DNA of 18,822 nt from Alphaproteobacteria bacterium UBA7691 (GTDB taxonomy: Bacteria > Pseudomonadota > Alphaproteobacteria > Ferrovibrionales > Ferrovibrionaceae), in contig DLGP01000144.1 in NCBI GenBank assembly GCA_002482765.1, forward strand, positions 1 to 18,822, in the 5' to 3' direction. The translations under genes and the position numbers were made by a program. Under the pieces are notes generated by a model, which was not told the DNA's origin, did no database searches, and worked only from the letters and a program-made list of their open reading frames with translations. Each line of letters begins with the position of its first letter. Within the stretch, counting starts at the first letter, position 1. Positions 1 to 5,951 of the stretch are shown here, in pieces.

Positions 1-163
1 GCTCGGGCGGCAACGGCTCAGGCTCGGGTTCCGGCGCGGCAGCTACGGGTTCAGGCTCGGGCGCAGGAGCGTTATCGGCCCCATCCTCGGAAATGATCCG
101 CCGGATGGAGGCGAGAATCTCCTCCATCGTCGGTTCGCTCTGCCCTGCCTTAGGGTCGCTCAT
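1..163 (-). CDS. popZ: PopZ / DUF2497 family cell-pole organising protein (5' part only)
   Basis: Only the first 54 codons are in the window; the gene runs off the left edge. The N-terminus contains the family hallmark MEEILASIRRIISED at about residues 13-27, a short helix that in PopZ binds partner proteins. It is followed by a Pro/Glu/Ala-rich stretch (repeated PEPEP), as in the disordered acidic linker of PopZ. Family knowledge: PopZ self-assembles at the cell pole and anchors the ParB-origin complex; the C-terminal oligomerisation helices would lie outside the window. The ATG at 161-163 follows a purine run (GGCAGGGG) that touches the start codon, so ribosome-binding spacing is poor. It lies 286 bases downstream of tolC on the same strand, with a terminator-like hairpin and a TTAA palindrome between. 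The family call is strong; polar function in this organism is inferred. Confidence 0.85.
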   Translation of the reverse strand, partial: MSDPKAGQSEPTMEEILASIRRIISEDGADNAPAPEPEPVAAAPEPEPEPLPPE

Positions 164-343
164 CCCCTGCCCGATCTTTCCGGCCCCGGGGCAACGCCCG
201 GCCCGGATGCTTGAACCTGTCTACAATACGGCAACAGCCGGCTCAGCGAATTGCCAGCGCGGCCAACAGCACGTCTTGAGGCCACGCAGCCGGCAAACCC
301 GACTCGTTGCCTCAAGATATGCCCGGAAAAGATAACCGAACTG

Positions 344-357
344 TTAACCCGGGTTAA
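344..357. promoter_or_regulatory. Perfect TTAA palindrome, CtrA-like site upstream of popZ
   Basis: TTAACCCGGGTTAA is a perfect 14-base palindrome in the tolC-popZ gap, about 180 bases before the popZ start. The known CtrA box is TTAA-N7-TTAA; here the two TTAA half-sites are six bases apart, so it is a near match only. Another protein that binds a symmetric operator is possible. Confidence 0.35.
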
Positions 358-390
358 GGAGTTTTTCCCGCTGGCGCAAGGCTTTCGCCG

Positions 391-415
391 AAAATCTGGG
401 GTTATTCACCCCAAG
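391..415 (-). terminator. Rho-independent-like hairpin after tolC
   Basis: Read on the minus strand, TTGGGGT - GAATA - ACCCCAG forms a seven-pair stem (one wobble) with a five-base loop, followed by ATTTT. It begins about 35 bases past the tolC stop. The U-run is short, so termination may be partial, but position and polarity fit the end of the pcm-rhodanese-tolC transcript. Confidence 0.5.
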
Positions 416-449
416 ATTACCCGACCCGCAGGATAATTCGACGCCGAGG

Positions 450-1847
450 TTACTCGACGTCGAGGCCACCATCGGTGCCGTACCACAAATCGCGCACCCG
501 GTTGTAGTTCTCCGCCGGATCATACAACTCAACCGGCAGGCCGAGATTACGGGCGCTCAGGCGGCCCACGGCGGAATACAGCGTGAAGCCGGCAACATAT
601 TCGTCGCGCTCGGCCCGCACCTGGGCCACCTGGGCGTCAAGATATTCCTGCTCGGCATCCAGCACGTCCAGCGTGGTGCGCGAGCCGACTTCAGCTTCCT
701 GCTGCACACCTTCCAGGGCGATACGGGCAGCCTGCACCTGGGCCTTGCGGGCATTGATGTTGGAGCGCGCGGTATTCAGGTTTTCCCAGGCCTGCACCAC
801 ACTCTGGCGGGTCAGGCGGCGCTGTTCGTCCACCTGGATGCGGCGCTGGTTGTAAACCTGCTTGCGCTGCCGGGTCTGGCTGTAGATGCCGCCGGCTTCA
901 TACAGCGGCACGGTGACATTGATGCTGGCGCGGGCGCTATCCACGTCCAGATTGGCGCGGGTCTGGTCGGAAGCGCGGTTCAGCGAGGCATTCAGCGACA
1001 CGCTGGGCAGCAAACCGCCGGAAGCCGAGCGCACATCGCTACGCGCCGCCAGTTCACGGAACTGTGCCGCCTGCAATTCAGGATTTTCCTTGTCGGCAAC
1101 GGCCAGCGCCTCTTCCTCACTGCCCGGCAAGGCCGGCAGCGGCGGCGGCGGCACCAGCCGATCCGGCTGCACGCCGGTGATGCGGGCAAAGGTGGCGCGG
1201 CTGGAAATCAGCAAACCCTCGGCCGAGATGCGGTCGGCGGTGGCGCGGCTGAGGCGCGATTCGGCCTGCGCCACGTCGGTGCGGGTGATTTCACCAACCC
1301 GGAAACGCTCGCGGGTGGCTTCGAGCTGGCGCCGCAGCACCTGTTCATTATTGCGGGTCAGGTCAACCACCGCCTGATCGCGCAGCACGTCCATATAAGC
1401 CGTGACATTATCCTGCAACACGCGGCGCTCGGTGCTGGCCAGGTCCTGCCGGCCGGCCTGCACCAGCGCTTCGGCGCTGGCGGTCTGGGCTTCCACGCGG
1501 CCACCACGATACAGCGGCTGCGACACAGTCACGCCCACCGTGGCCGGGGTGATGGTGTCGCTCGGGGTGGAAGCGGTGTTGGGCGAATAATCCTGGCGCA
1601 GCTTGCCGATTTCGCCGGTCAGGCTGACGGTCGGGCGCCAGCCGGACAAAGCCTGCGGCACACCTTCATCGGTGGCGCGCAAAGCGGCGCGGGCAGCACC
1701 GAGGGTGGGGTTGTTATTGTAGGTGCCGGCCAGAATATCGTTCAGATTCTGCGCCCAGGCGGCGGGCGATGCCAGCAGCAGCGAAAGGGCAGCGCCGCCA
1801 AACAGCGCCTGCATACGCATAGAAGTCGACTTCGGCATTCCAACCAC
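450..1847 (-). CDS. tolC: TolC-family outer membrane channel protein
   Basis: The 465-residue protein has the length of TolC-type outer-membrane efflux/secretion channels. These form trimeric beta-barrel and alpha-helical tunnels that join type I secretion and RND pumps to the outside. A signal peptide is clear: hydrophobic core at residues 14-28 and likely cleavage after AWA (residue 32). The mature part has two related halves rich in long helices with A/Q/R/E heptads (for example 120-200 and 335-400), the outer-membrane factor pattern. The repeat motif VSQPLYRGGR near 110 has the counterpart VTVPLYEAGG near 310, the strand turns of the two pseudo-repeats. The GTG start at 1847 has GAGGGG seven bases upstream; ATG at 1838 is an alternative and keeps the signal peptide. 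It is third in the pcm-rhodanese-tolC gene run. Substrates cannot be told from sequence. Confidence 0.92.
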   Translation of the reverse strand: MVGMPKSTSMRMQALFGGAALSLLLASPAAWAQNLNDILAGTYNNNPTLGAARAALRATDEGVPQALSGWRPTVSLTGEIGKLRQDYSPNTASTPSDTITPATVGVTVSQPLYRGGRVEAQTASAEALVQAGRQDLASTERRVLQDNVTAYMDVLRDQAVVDLTRNNEQVLRRQLEATRERFRVGEITRTDVAQAESRLSRATADRISAEGLLISSRATFARITGVQPDRLVPPPPLPALPGSEEEALAVADKENPELQAAQFRELAARSDVRSASGGLLPSVSLNASLNRASDQTRANLDVDSARASINVTVPLYEAGGIYSQTRQRKQVYNQRRIQVDEQRRLTRQSVVQAWENLNTARSNINARKAQVQAARIALEGVQQEAEVGSRTTLDVLDAEQEYLDAQVAQVRAERDEYVAGFTLYSAVGRLSARNLGLPVELYDPAENYNRVRDLWYGTDGGLDVE

Positions 1848-1902
1848 CTGTTTTCCCCTCGCCCGGCGCCGCGATTGGCGCCAAGCCGCTATCGATCAGT
1901 CG

Positions 1903-2232
1903 TCAATACGTCGCCATGTCAGGGTCGATCCGCTCGGCCCAGGCATGAATACCGCCGGCGAGGTTAATCGCCTGTGAAACCCCATTCGCCCGCAGCCACT
2001 GGGTGGCGCGCAGGCTGCGTCCGCCATGATGGCAGAACACCACCACGCGGCTGGCCTGCGGCACTTCGCCGGCGCGGCCGGGCAACTGGCCCAGCGGGAT
2101 ATTGACGGCACCGGGCAGCGCGCAAAGCTTCACTTCCCAATCTTCGCGCACATCCAGCAGCGCCACATCACCCTGGCTTTCCAGCCAGGCCGACAATTCC
2201 TCAACCTCGATCTCAACCGGCAGGTTTGCCAT
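1903..2232 (-). CDS. Rhodanese-like domain protein
   Basis: This 109-residue single-domain rhodanese carries DVRE at 27-30, the CH2A-type turn before the GAVNIPLGQL strand, and the active-site loop CHHGGRS with candidate catalytic Cys67. The C-terminal LAGGIHAW at 91-98 is also typical. Family knowledge: such proteins carry a persulfide on the loop cysteine and move sulfane sulfur to acceptors. There is no signal peptide, so it should be cytoplasmic. The start lies five bases after the pcm-like stop, without a visible Shine-Dalgarno of its own, which suggests translational coupling. tolC follows 55 bases later. The physiological acceptor is unknown; its link with tolC may be historical rather than functional. 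Confidence 0.9.
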   Translation of the reverse strand: MANLPVEIEVEELSAWLESQGDVALLDVREDWEVKLCALPGAVNIPLGQLPGRAGEVPQASRVVVFCHHGGRSLRATQWLRANGVSQAINLAGGIHAWAERIDPDMATY

Positions 2233-2237
2233 CGGGA

Positions 2238-2909
2238 TCAGAATACAAAGCCGGCGGGGCGGTCAAAACCCGGCAGCGGCCGCGTGCCGGCGTCAAACAC
2301 CACACGCTCAGGGAACAGATTTCCAACGCGCTTCACCACCACGGCATGGCCAATCGGCGCGCCAACCGGCCGGCGCACCGCCACCAGGCGGCCACCTTCG
2401 GCCAATTGCTGCTTCAGCAGCACCGGAATCTCCGGCACCGCGCCCGCCAGCAGAATCACATTATACGGCCCCTGCTTGGCCAGACCCTCGGCCAGCGCGC
2501 CCTCGATCACCGGGGCATTATCAAGGCCAAGCTGGGCCAGCAGCTTGCCGGCTTCGGCAGCCAAAGCAGCATCGCTTTCCAGGCCGATGGCGGTGGAGGC
2601 CAGGCGCGCCAGCACGGCCAGGTCGTAGCCGGTGGCACAGCCAACCACCAGGGCAACATCGGTGCTCTGCACATCGGCTTCTTGCAGCAGACGGGCCAGC
2701 ACCAGCGGCTCCATCAGCGCACGGCCGGGGGCAACCGCAATGTCTTCGTCCAGATAAGCCACGCCGCGATAAGCCTTGGGTACAAATTGCTCGCGCGGGG
2801 TGGCCGAGATCGCCGCAATCAGGCGCTCATCGATCACCTTGTTCGGCAGCAATTGGGTCAGCACCATCTGGCGCCGCGCCTCGGCAAAAAGTCGGTCGGC
2901 AGAAGCCAT
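2238..2909 (-). CDS. Pcm-like protein (protein-L-isoaspartate O-methyltransferase family), motif-altered
   Basis: The 223-residue protein has the overall form of the Pcm family. An N-terminal helix (about 5-30) is followed by ISATPREQFVP at 34-44, the family's start block. A SAM-binding Rossmann motif VALVVGCATGYDLAVLA spans 85-101 and ILLAGAVPEIP (152-162) matches the post-motif strand. Two things are odd. The substrate-site motif usually written GQTIS-QP reads GRALM-EP at about 62-68, so the conserved serine is a methionine. The glycine-rich SAM loop is also less regular than usual. True isoaspartate repair is therefore doubtful; a diverged methyltransferase paralogue is likely. An upstream in-frame ATG at 3032 exists, but the ATG at 2909 fits family length and a promoter at 2949-2977 would exclude the longer form. 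It is first in the operon with rhodanese and tolC. Confidence 0.8.
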   Translation of the reverse strand: MASADRLFAEARRQMVLTQLLPNKVIDERLIAAISATPREQFVPKAYRGVAYLDEDIAVAPGRALMEPLVLARLLQEADVQSTDVALVVGCATGYDLAVLARLASTAIGLESDAALAAEAGKLLAQLGLDNAPVIEGALAEGLAKQGPYNVILLAGAVPEIPVLLKQQLAEGGRLVAVRRPVGAPIGHAVVVKRVGNLFPERVVFDAGTRPLPGFDRPAGFVF

Positions 2910-2948
2910 TGCTAAAATCCGGTTTGGGGCAGCGTGTATAGTCCTCGG

Positions 2949-2977
2949 GTTATAATGCCGCATTGCGGCAAAAACAA
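2949..2977 (-). promoter_or_regulatory. Sigma-70-like promoter of the pcm-rhodanese-tolC run, with palindrome in its spacer
   Basis: On the minus strand TTGTTT, 17 bases, TATAAC gives a plausible -35/-10 pair; predicted transcription starts near 2942, about 33 bases before the pcm-like ATG. The spacer contains GCCGCATTGCGGC (2957-2969), two perfect six-base arms around one base. A symmetric site between -35 and -10 is a classical repressor (or MerR-type) position. Confidence 0.5.
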
Positions 2978-3006
2978 TGTCCGTCATGGGGCTTAGGCCA
3001 ACCAGG

Positions 3007-3024
3007 CTGTGATTTGCATCACAG
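3007..3024. promoter_or_regulatory. CRP-type palindrome TGTGA-N6-TCACA
   Basis: CTGTGATTTGCATCACAG is a perfect inverted repeat (seven-base arms, four-base centre). Its core TGTGA-N6-TCACA equals the enterobacterial CRP consensus. It sits between the divergent pcm and tRNA-Cys promoters, centred about 73 bases upstream of the predicted pcm start and about 78 upstream of the predicted tRNA start. Alphaproteobacterial Crp/Fnr proteins vary in preferred site, so the cognate factor is not certain. Confidence 0.5.
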
Positions 3025-3056
3025 CCCGCCACTACCGCTTTACGGCGGCGCGAGAC

Positions 3057-3086
3057 TTGACCGCGCCGGGCGCTTCCGCCTACAAG
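3057..3086 (+). promoter_or_regulatory. Probable promoter of tRNA-Cys
   Basis: TTGACC, 18 bases, TACAAG. The -35 matches five of six consensus bases and the -10 four of six. Predicted start near 3093 gives a 34-base leader before the mature tRNA, a normal precursor length. Confidence 0.45.
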
Positions 3087-3126
3087 GTCCGGAAGTCAGC
3101 CCGCGATTTTTCCGGGCAGCTATCGA

Positions 3127-3200
3127 GGTCCGGTGGCGGAGTGGCTACGCAGAGGACTGCAAATCCTCGTACGCCGGTTCAATTCCGGCCCGGACCTCCA
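3127..3200 (+). tRNA. tRNA-Cys (anticodon GCA)
   Basis: The 74-base cloverleaf folds fully: acceptor GGTCCGG with CCGGACC, D stem GCG/CGC, and anticodon stem GAGGA/TCCTC around loop CTGCAAA. The anticodon GCA is at 3159-3161. The T stem GCCGG/CCGGC closes loop TTCAATT. The discriminator base is T73, a cysteine identity element, and the 3' CCA is encoded. The short D loop and 74-base length are normal for tRNA-Cys. It marks the left edge of an AT-richer stretch, so it may have served as an integration site. Confidence 0.96.
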
Positions 3201-3591
3201 ATTTCTCCACATCACGTCCGTTTACTCCAGATATAGTTGCATTGCAGCTTTCGGCTTTGCTTGAGTAAGTTTTCCGCAACTATAGCCAGTTGCAGAAAAT
3301 TTCAGATGCGGCGAATGACCATGACCAAAACTGTAGAGTCTCATATAAAATGAAAATTTGTCCCAACGACGATACTGACAGTGAATATTCTTTTGGTCGG
3401 TTAGCTGGGTAATTTTTTTCGCACAACTGATATGTTACTCAGGAAACTTGGCATATATTTATCGCTAATCTTGGGTGCTGGCTTAGGTGAAAAATATCTA
3501 CTGTTGGTTGTCTGAGCCACGCAACAAACAGCGCCATAAGACACCCAAGCCGGCGGGGGCCGCCATTCCGGCAATTCCAGCGCGCCCTCTC
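3201..3591. other. AT-rich gene-free region after tRNA-Cys
   Basis: About 390 bases hold no credible gene and are clearly AT-richer than the flanks, with TATA- and AAAA/TTTT-rich patches and a run of seven T around 3413. A perfect nine-base inverted repeat, TATAGTTGC (3232-3240) and GCAACTATA (3276-3284), is separated by 35 bases. A 19-codon ATG frame near 3350 is too short to support. I see no clear tRNA terminator, integrase remnant or repeat of the tRNA 3' end. It probably belongs to a horizontally acquired segment. Confidence 0.6.
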
Positions 3592-4521
3592 TCAGTTGCC
3601 GAGTACCCGGCGCACGAGGTCGGCGGTATTCCTGGCGCCCAGCTTGCGCATCACGTTCGCCCTATGAAACTCGACGGTGCGCGGGCTTACGCCGAGCGTG
3701 CGCGCCGCCTCTTTGCTGGAGGCGCCGCGTACGATCTGTGCCAGAGCGACACGCTCGCGCGGCGTTAGCAACACATGGCCCGGGAACGGCTTGGACAACA
3801 CGTCGAGCGCATCCTGTAGCCGTTCGATCTCCTGTCTGGCCTGCTTGAGCTCCGGCGTCGCCAGGAATTCCCAATCACCGTTGCGTCGGGCGGTGCAGCA
3901 CTGGTGCGCGCGCGCCACATCCAGCAGATCGACCGCCCGGCTGGCCTGTAGCGAGTAGGTGCAGAGAACCACCATACGCTGTCCGGCAAGTGAGCGGTCA
4001 AGTTCATGCTCGTACTCGCAGAATGCCTGCCAGTGACTGGATTCGATCCAGAAAGCGTTGCCGCTCACCCGCATGCCGTCAAAGCCCCTGGCGAGCGCAA
4101 CGCGCAGCTTCTCGCTCCAGCCGCCGGTGATCCGTTGCAGATCGAACTGGTTGCCTTTCAAATACCAGTCGGTGCCCGAAATGATCTCGATCCGGCCGGC
4201 CGCGAGCTGCGCCTGCAAGTCGGGGATGGCACGGCGAAGTGCGGCGAAGGCATCAGCCTCGGCAATCGGCTCCGAGATCGCCCAGACACAGAATTCGTTG
4301 CTCGCGAGGCCAGCCTTGAAATAAGCCGCCGCTGTATCAAGCAGGTCATCCTTGGTCTCGTAGAAGACGCAGATATGGGCGCCCCACGGCACCTCACCCA
4401 CCACGCGGATGCCGCTCTGCCGCAGCGGCCCATCCTCTGTAGACGCGCCAGGCGCTGGCCTGCCCGGACGGCCTCCAGTGCTTGCTTCGTCGCCACGCGC
4501 TGTTGTGATGATTGGGGACAC
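3592..4521 (-). CDS. MEDS-domain LuxR-type transcriptional regulator
   Basis: The 309-residue protein has three parts. Residues 1-40 are a disordered Gly/Pro-rich tail. Residues about 44-210 match the MEDS (DcmR-type sensory) domain: GAHICVFYETKDDLL at 47-61, the YFKAGLASNEFCVWA block at 67-81, and GGWSEKL near 133. A short coiled segment at 223-243 leads to a LuxR/GerE helix-turn-helix at 250-307 (LTPRERVALAQIV; SPRTVEFHRANVMRKL). Family knowledge: MEDS was named from methylotroph and methanogen regulators such as DcmR and is thought to sense small carbon compounds. There is no receiver domain, so the adjacent kinase should not phosphorylate it in the classical way. The GTG start at 4521 has GGGAGGG four to five bases upstream. 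It is divergent from the DUF6894-kinase operon with 205 bases between them. The ligand is unknown. Confidence 0.88.
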   Translation of the reverse strand: MSPIITTARGDEASTGGRPGRPAPGASTEDGPLRQSGIRVVGEVPWGAHICVFYETKDDLLDTAAAYFKAGLASNEFCVWAISEPIAEADAFAALRRAIPDLQAQLAAGRIEIISGTDWYLKGNQFDLQRITGGWSEKLRVALARGFDGMRVSGNAFWIESSHWQAFCEYEHELDRSLAGQRMVVLCTYSLQASRAVDLLDVARAHQCCTARRNGDWEFLATPELKQARQEIERLQDALDVLSKPFPGHVLLTPRERVALAQIVRGASSKEAARTLGVSPRTVEFHRANVMRKLGARNTADLVRRVLGN

Positions 4522-4570
4522 CTTGCCCTCCCGGCATCAGAAACTACCGCGTCTGCGGCATCGAATGCGT

Positions 4571-4588
4571 ACATGTCTGGATGCATGT
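4571..4588. promoter_or_regulatory. ACATG-N8-CATGT dyad in the divergent intergenic region
   Basis: An inverted repeat of five-base arms lies about 50 bases upstream of the MEDS-LuxR start. LuxR-type proteins often bind dyads and regulate their own genes, so this is a candidate operator. Five-base arms can occur by chance. Confidence 0.25.
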
Positions 4589-4644
4589 CGTGTCCCCGAG
4601 GCCCGACCCGACAAAGGTAAGGCGGGTAGCCTCGTACTAATACC

Positions 4645-4673
4645 AGTATCGGCCTTTCCTCGTAGTCTTACAA
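4645..4673 (-). promoter_or_regulatory. Possible promoter of the MEDS-LuxR gene
   Basis: Minus strand TTGTAA, 17 bases, GATACT; each box matches four of six consensus bases. It would give a leader of about 115 bases that contains the ACATG/CATGT dyad. Confidence 0.3.
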
Positions 4674-4726
4674 GGTTTTCTGACGGCGCTGTCCACCAAG
4701 TTTATGGAACTTGTTGGAGGCTATCG

Positions 4727-4966
4727 ATGCAGCGTTATTTTTTTCAGATCTACGGCGAACACGGCACGGACGATGATCCTGTCGGCGTCGTCTTGTCCGG
4801 CCCCAATGCGGCCATGCTGCGTGCCATGACGATGTGCGCCGAAATCGGGTGCAGCGGCGGGTTCAATTTCGACTTTGCCGTCAGCGTCCGGGCTGATCAC
4901 GGCGCCGTGATCGGCCGGGTATCGGTTGTTATGACCACCGCCGCCTTGGAGCGTCGCGATGTTTAG
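4727..4966 (+). CDS. DUF6894-like small protein
   Basis: This 79-residue protein begins MQRYFFQIYGEHGTDDDPVG and has a central helix (PNAAMLRAMTMCAEIG) and a final strand (FAVSVRADHGAVIGRVSV). This is the plan of the DUF6894 family, common in Rhizobiales and related groups: RYFF start, acidic 'D.EG' turn, helix, and 'V.d..G' hairpin. No enzymatic residues or signals are apparent. TTGGAGG lies six bases upstream of the ATG and is the best ribosome-binding site of the region; longer upstream in-frame starts lack it. The last eight bases overlap the histidine kinase start (ATGTTTAG), so the two are probably translationally coupled. Its function is unknown; the coupling suggests a role with the kinase, perhaps as a small accessory or sensor subunit. 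Confidence 0.72.
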   Translation: MQRYFFQIYGEHGTDDDPVGVVLSGPNAAMLRAMTMCAEIGCSGGFNFDFAVSVRADHGAVIGRVSVVMTTAALERRDV

Positions 4967-5951
4967 GCTGGCGCGGGTTATGGTCGTCTCCGTTACGGTT
5001 GCCGCAGTTTTCTTGGCGTTCGCTGCTGTGTTGGGCGATCAGGGCGGTGAAGGCTTGCAGCAGCATCGGCTCATCGCTGCGGGATCCCTGGTCCTTGCCG
5101 TGGCCTCGGCCCTGGTCCTCGGAATCGCTATCGGGCAGGGCGCATACCGCGACACGGAGCCGTCCAGGGCGGCCAACGTCGCGCTGTCGCCGGCCGAGCC
5201 GGTCACGGCCCAAGTCCGAACCGACACAATGACGCGGGCCGAGACCGAATTCCTGGCTAATATGAGCCACGAACTGCGCACGCCGCTCAATGCCGTGATC
5301 GGTTTCGCAGAGCTGATCCTGAGCGAAATCCACGGCCCAATAAGCGACCGACGCTACAACGACTATATCGGCCATATCCGCACCGGCGGCAAGCAATTGC
5401 TGGCGATCATCGATGCCATCCTGGACCTGTCCCAGCTTGCCACCGGTCAGCTCGACCTGCGGCCGTGCCACATCGAGCCGCAGGCCATCGTCGAGGAATG
5501 CGCCCAATCGGTCGCCGCGCAAGCCGAGAGCGCGAGGGTTGCGCTAGTGGTGCTTCCTACGACCGCCCCGCAAGTCGCGGCGGACCCGGTCAGGCTCAAG
5601 CAGGTGCTAACCAACTTGCTGTCGAACGCCATCAAATTTACTGCGCAGGGCGGCTGGGTCAGCATTGGTGCAACCGGCTACGACGACGTTGTCGTCTTCG
5701 AGGTGAGCGATAATGGAATCGGCATGACGCCTGACCAAATCGACGCCGCATTGCAGCCTTTTCGCATGCTCGACAGTTGCATGTCGCGCCGACACAGCGG
5801 CATCGGCTTGGGATTGACGCTGGCGCAGCGCCTGGTGCGGTTGCATGGCGGCGACCTGCGGATCGAGAGCCGTCCCGGATCTGGCACTTCGGTAACGGCG
5901 ATCATGCCGACGAGTGCTGCCCGCCAGACCAAAAAAGGTAAAACGCCATGA
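4959..5951 (+). CDS. Membrane sensor histidine kinase, short
   Basis: The 330-residue kinase has two predicted membrane helices (about 5-25 and 37-60) with only about 12 residues between them, so there is almost no periplasmic sensor. A short linker leads to HisKA with NMSHELRTPLN (phosphoacceptor His104). The HATPase part shows the N box NLLSNAIKF (219-227), G1 DNGIGM (251-256) and G2 GIGLGLTLAQ (281-290). All catalytic boxes look intact. The PleC/DivJ-like HisKA flavour (FLANMSHELRTPLNAVIGFAE) is common in alphaproteobacteria. The start overlaps the DUF6894-like gene by eight bases, and the stop overlaps the next ATG (ATGA). No response regulator lies in this operon; the nearest receiver is at 15308. 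The input is likely membrane-related or supplied by a partner protein. Confidence 0.93.
   Translation: MFRLARVMVVSVTVAAVFLAFAAVLGDQGGEGLQQHRLIAAGSLVLAVASALVLGIAIGQGAYRDTEPSRAANVALSPAEPVTAQVRTDTMTRAETEFLANMSHELRTPLNAVIGFAELILSEIHGPISDRRYNDYIGHIRTGGKQLLAIIDAILDLSQLATGQLDLRPCHIEPQAIVEECAQSVAAQAESARVALVVLPTTAPQVAADPVRLKQVLTNLLSNAIKFTAQGGWVSIGATGYDDVVVFEVSDNGIGMTPDQIDAALQPFRMLDSCMSRRHSGIGLGLTLAQRLVRLHGGDLRIESRPGSGTSVTAIMPTSAARQTKKGKTP

Noticed and set aside
1875..1884. TTGGCGCCAA palindrome between rhodanese and tolC
   Set aside because: Ten-base GC palindromes are common at this composition, and there is no promoter pair or conservation evidence to make it an operator.
3173..3200. tRNA 3' end as an attachment site with a distal repeat
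   Set aside because: I looked for the T-arm/acceptor sequence near 7223-7560 and elsewhere in the window and found no copy, so no att pair is claimed.
3552..3564. GGCGG/CCGCC hairpin downstream of the MEDS-LuxR gene as terminator
   Set aside because: Five-pair stem with no following T-run on the minus strand.
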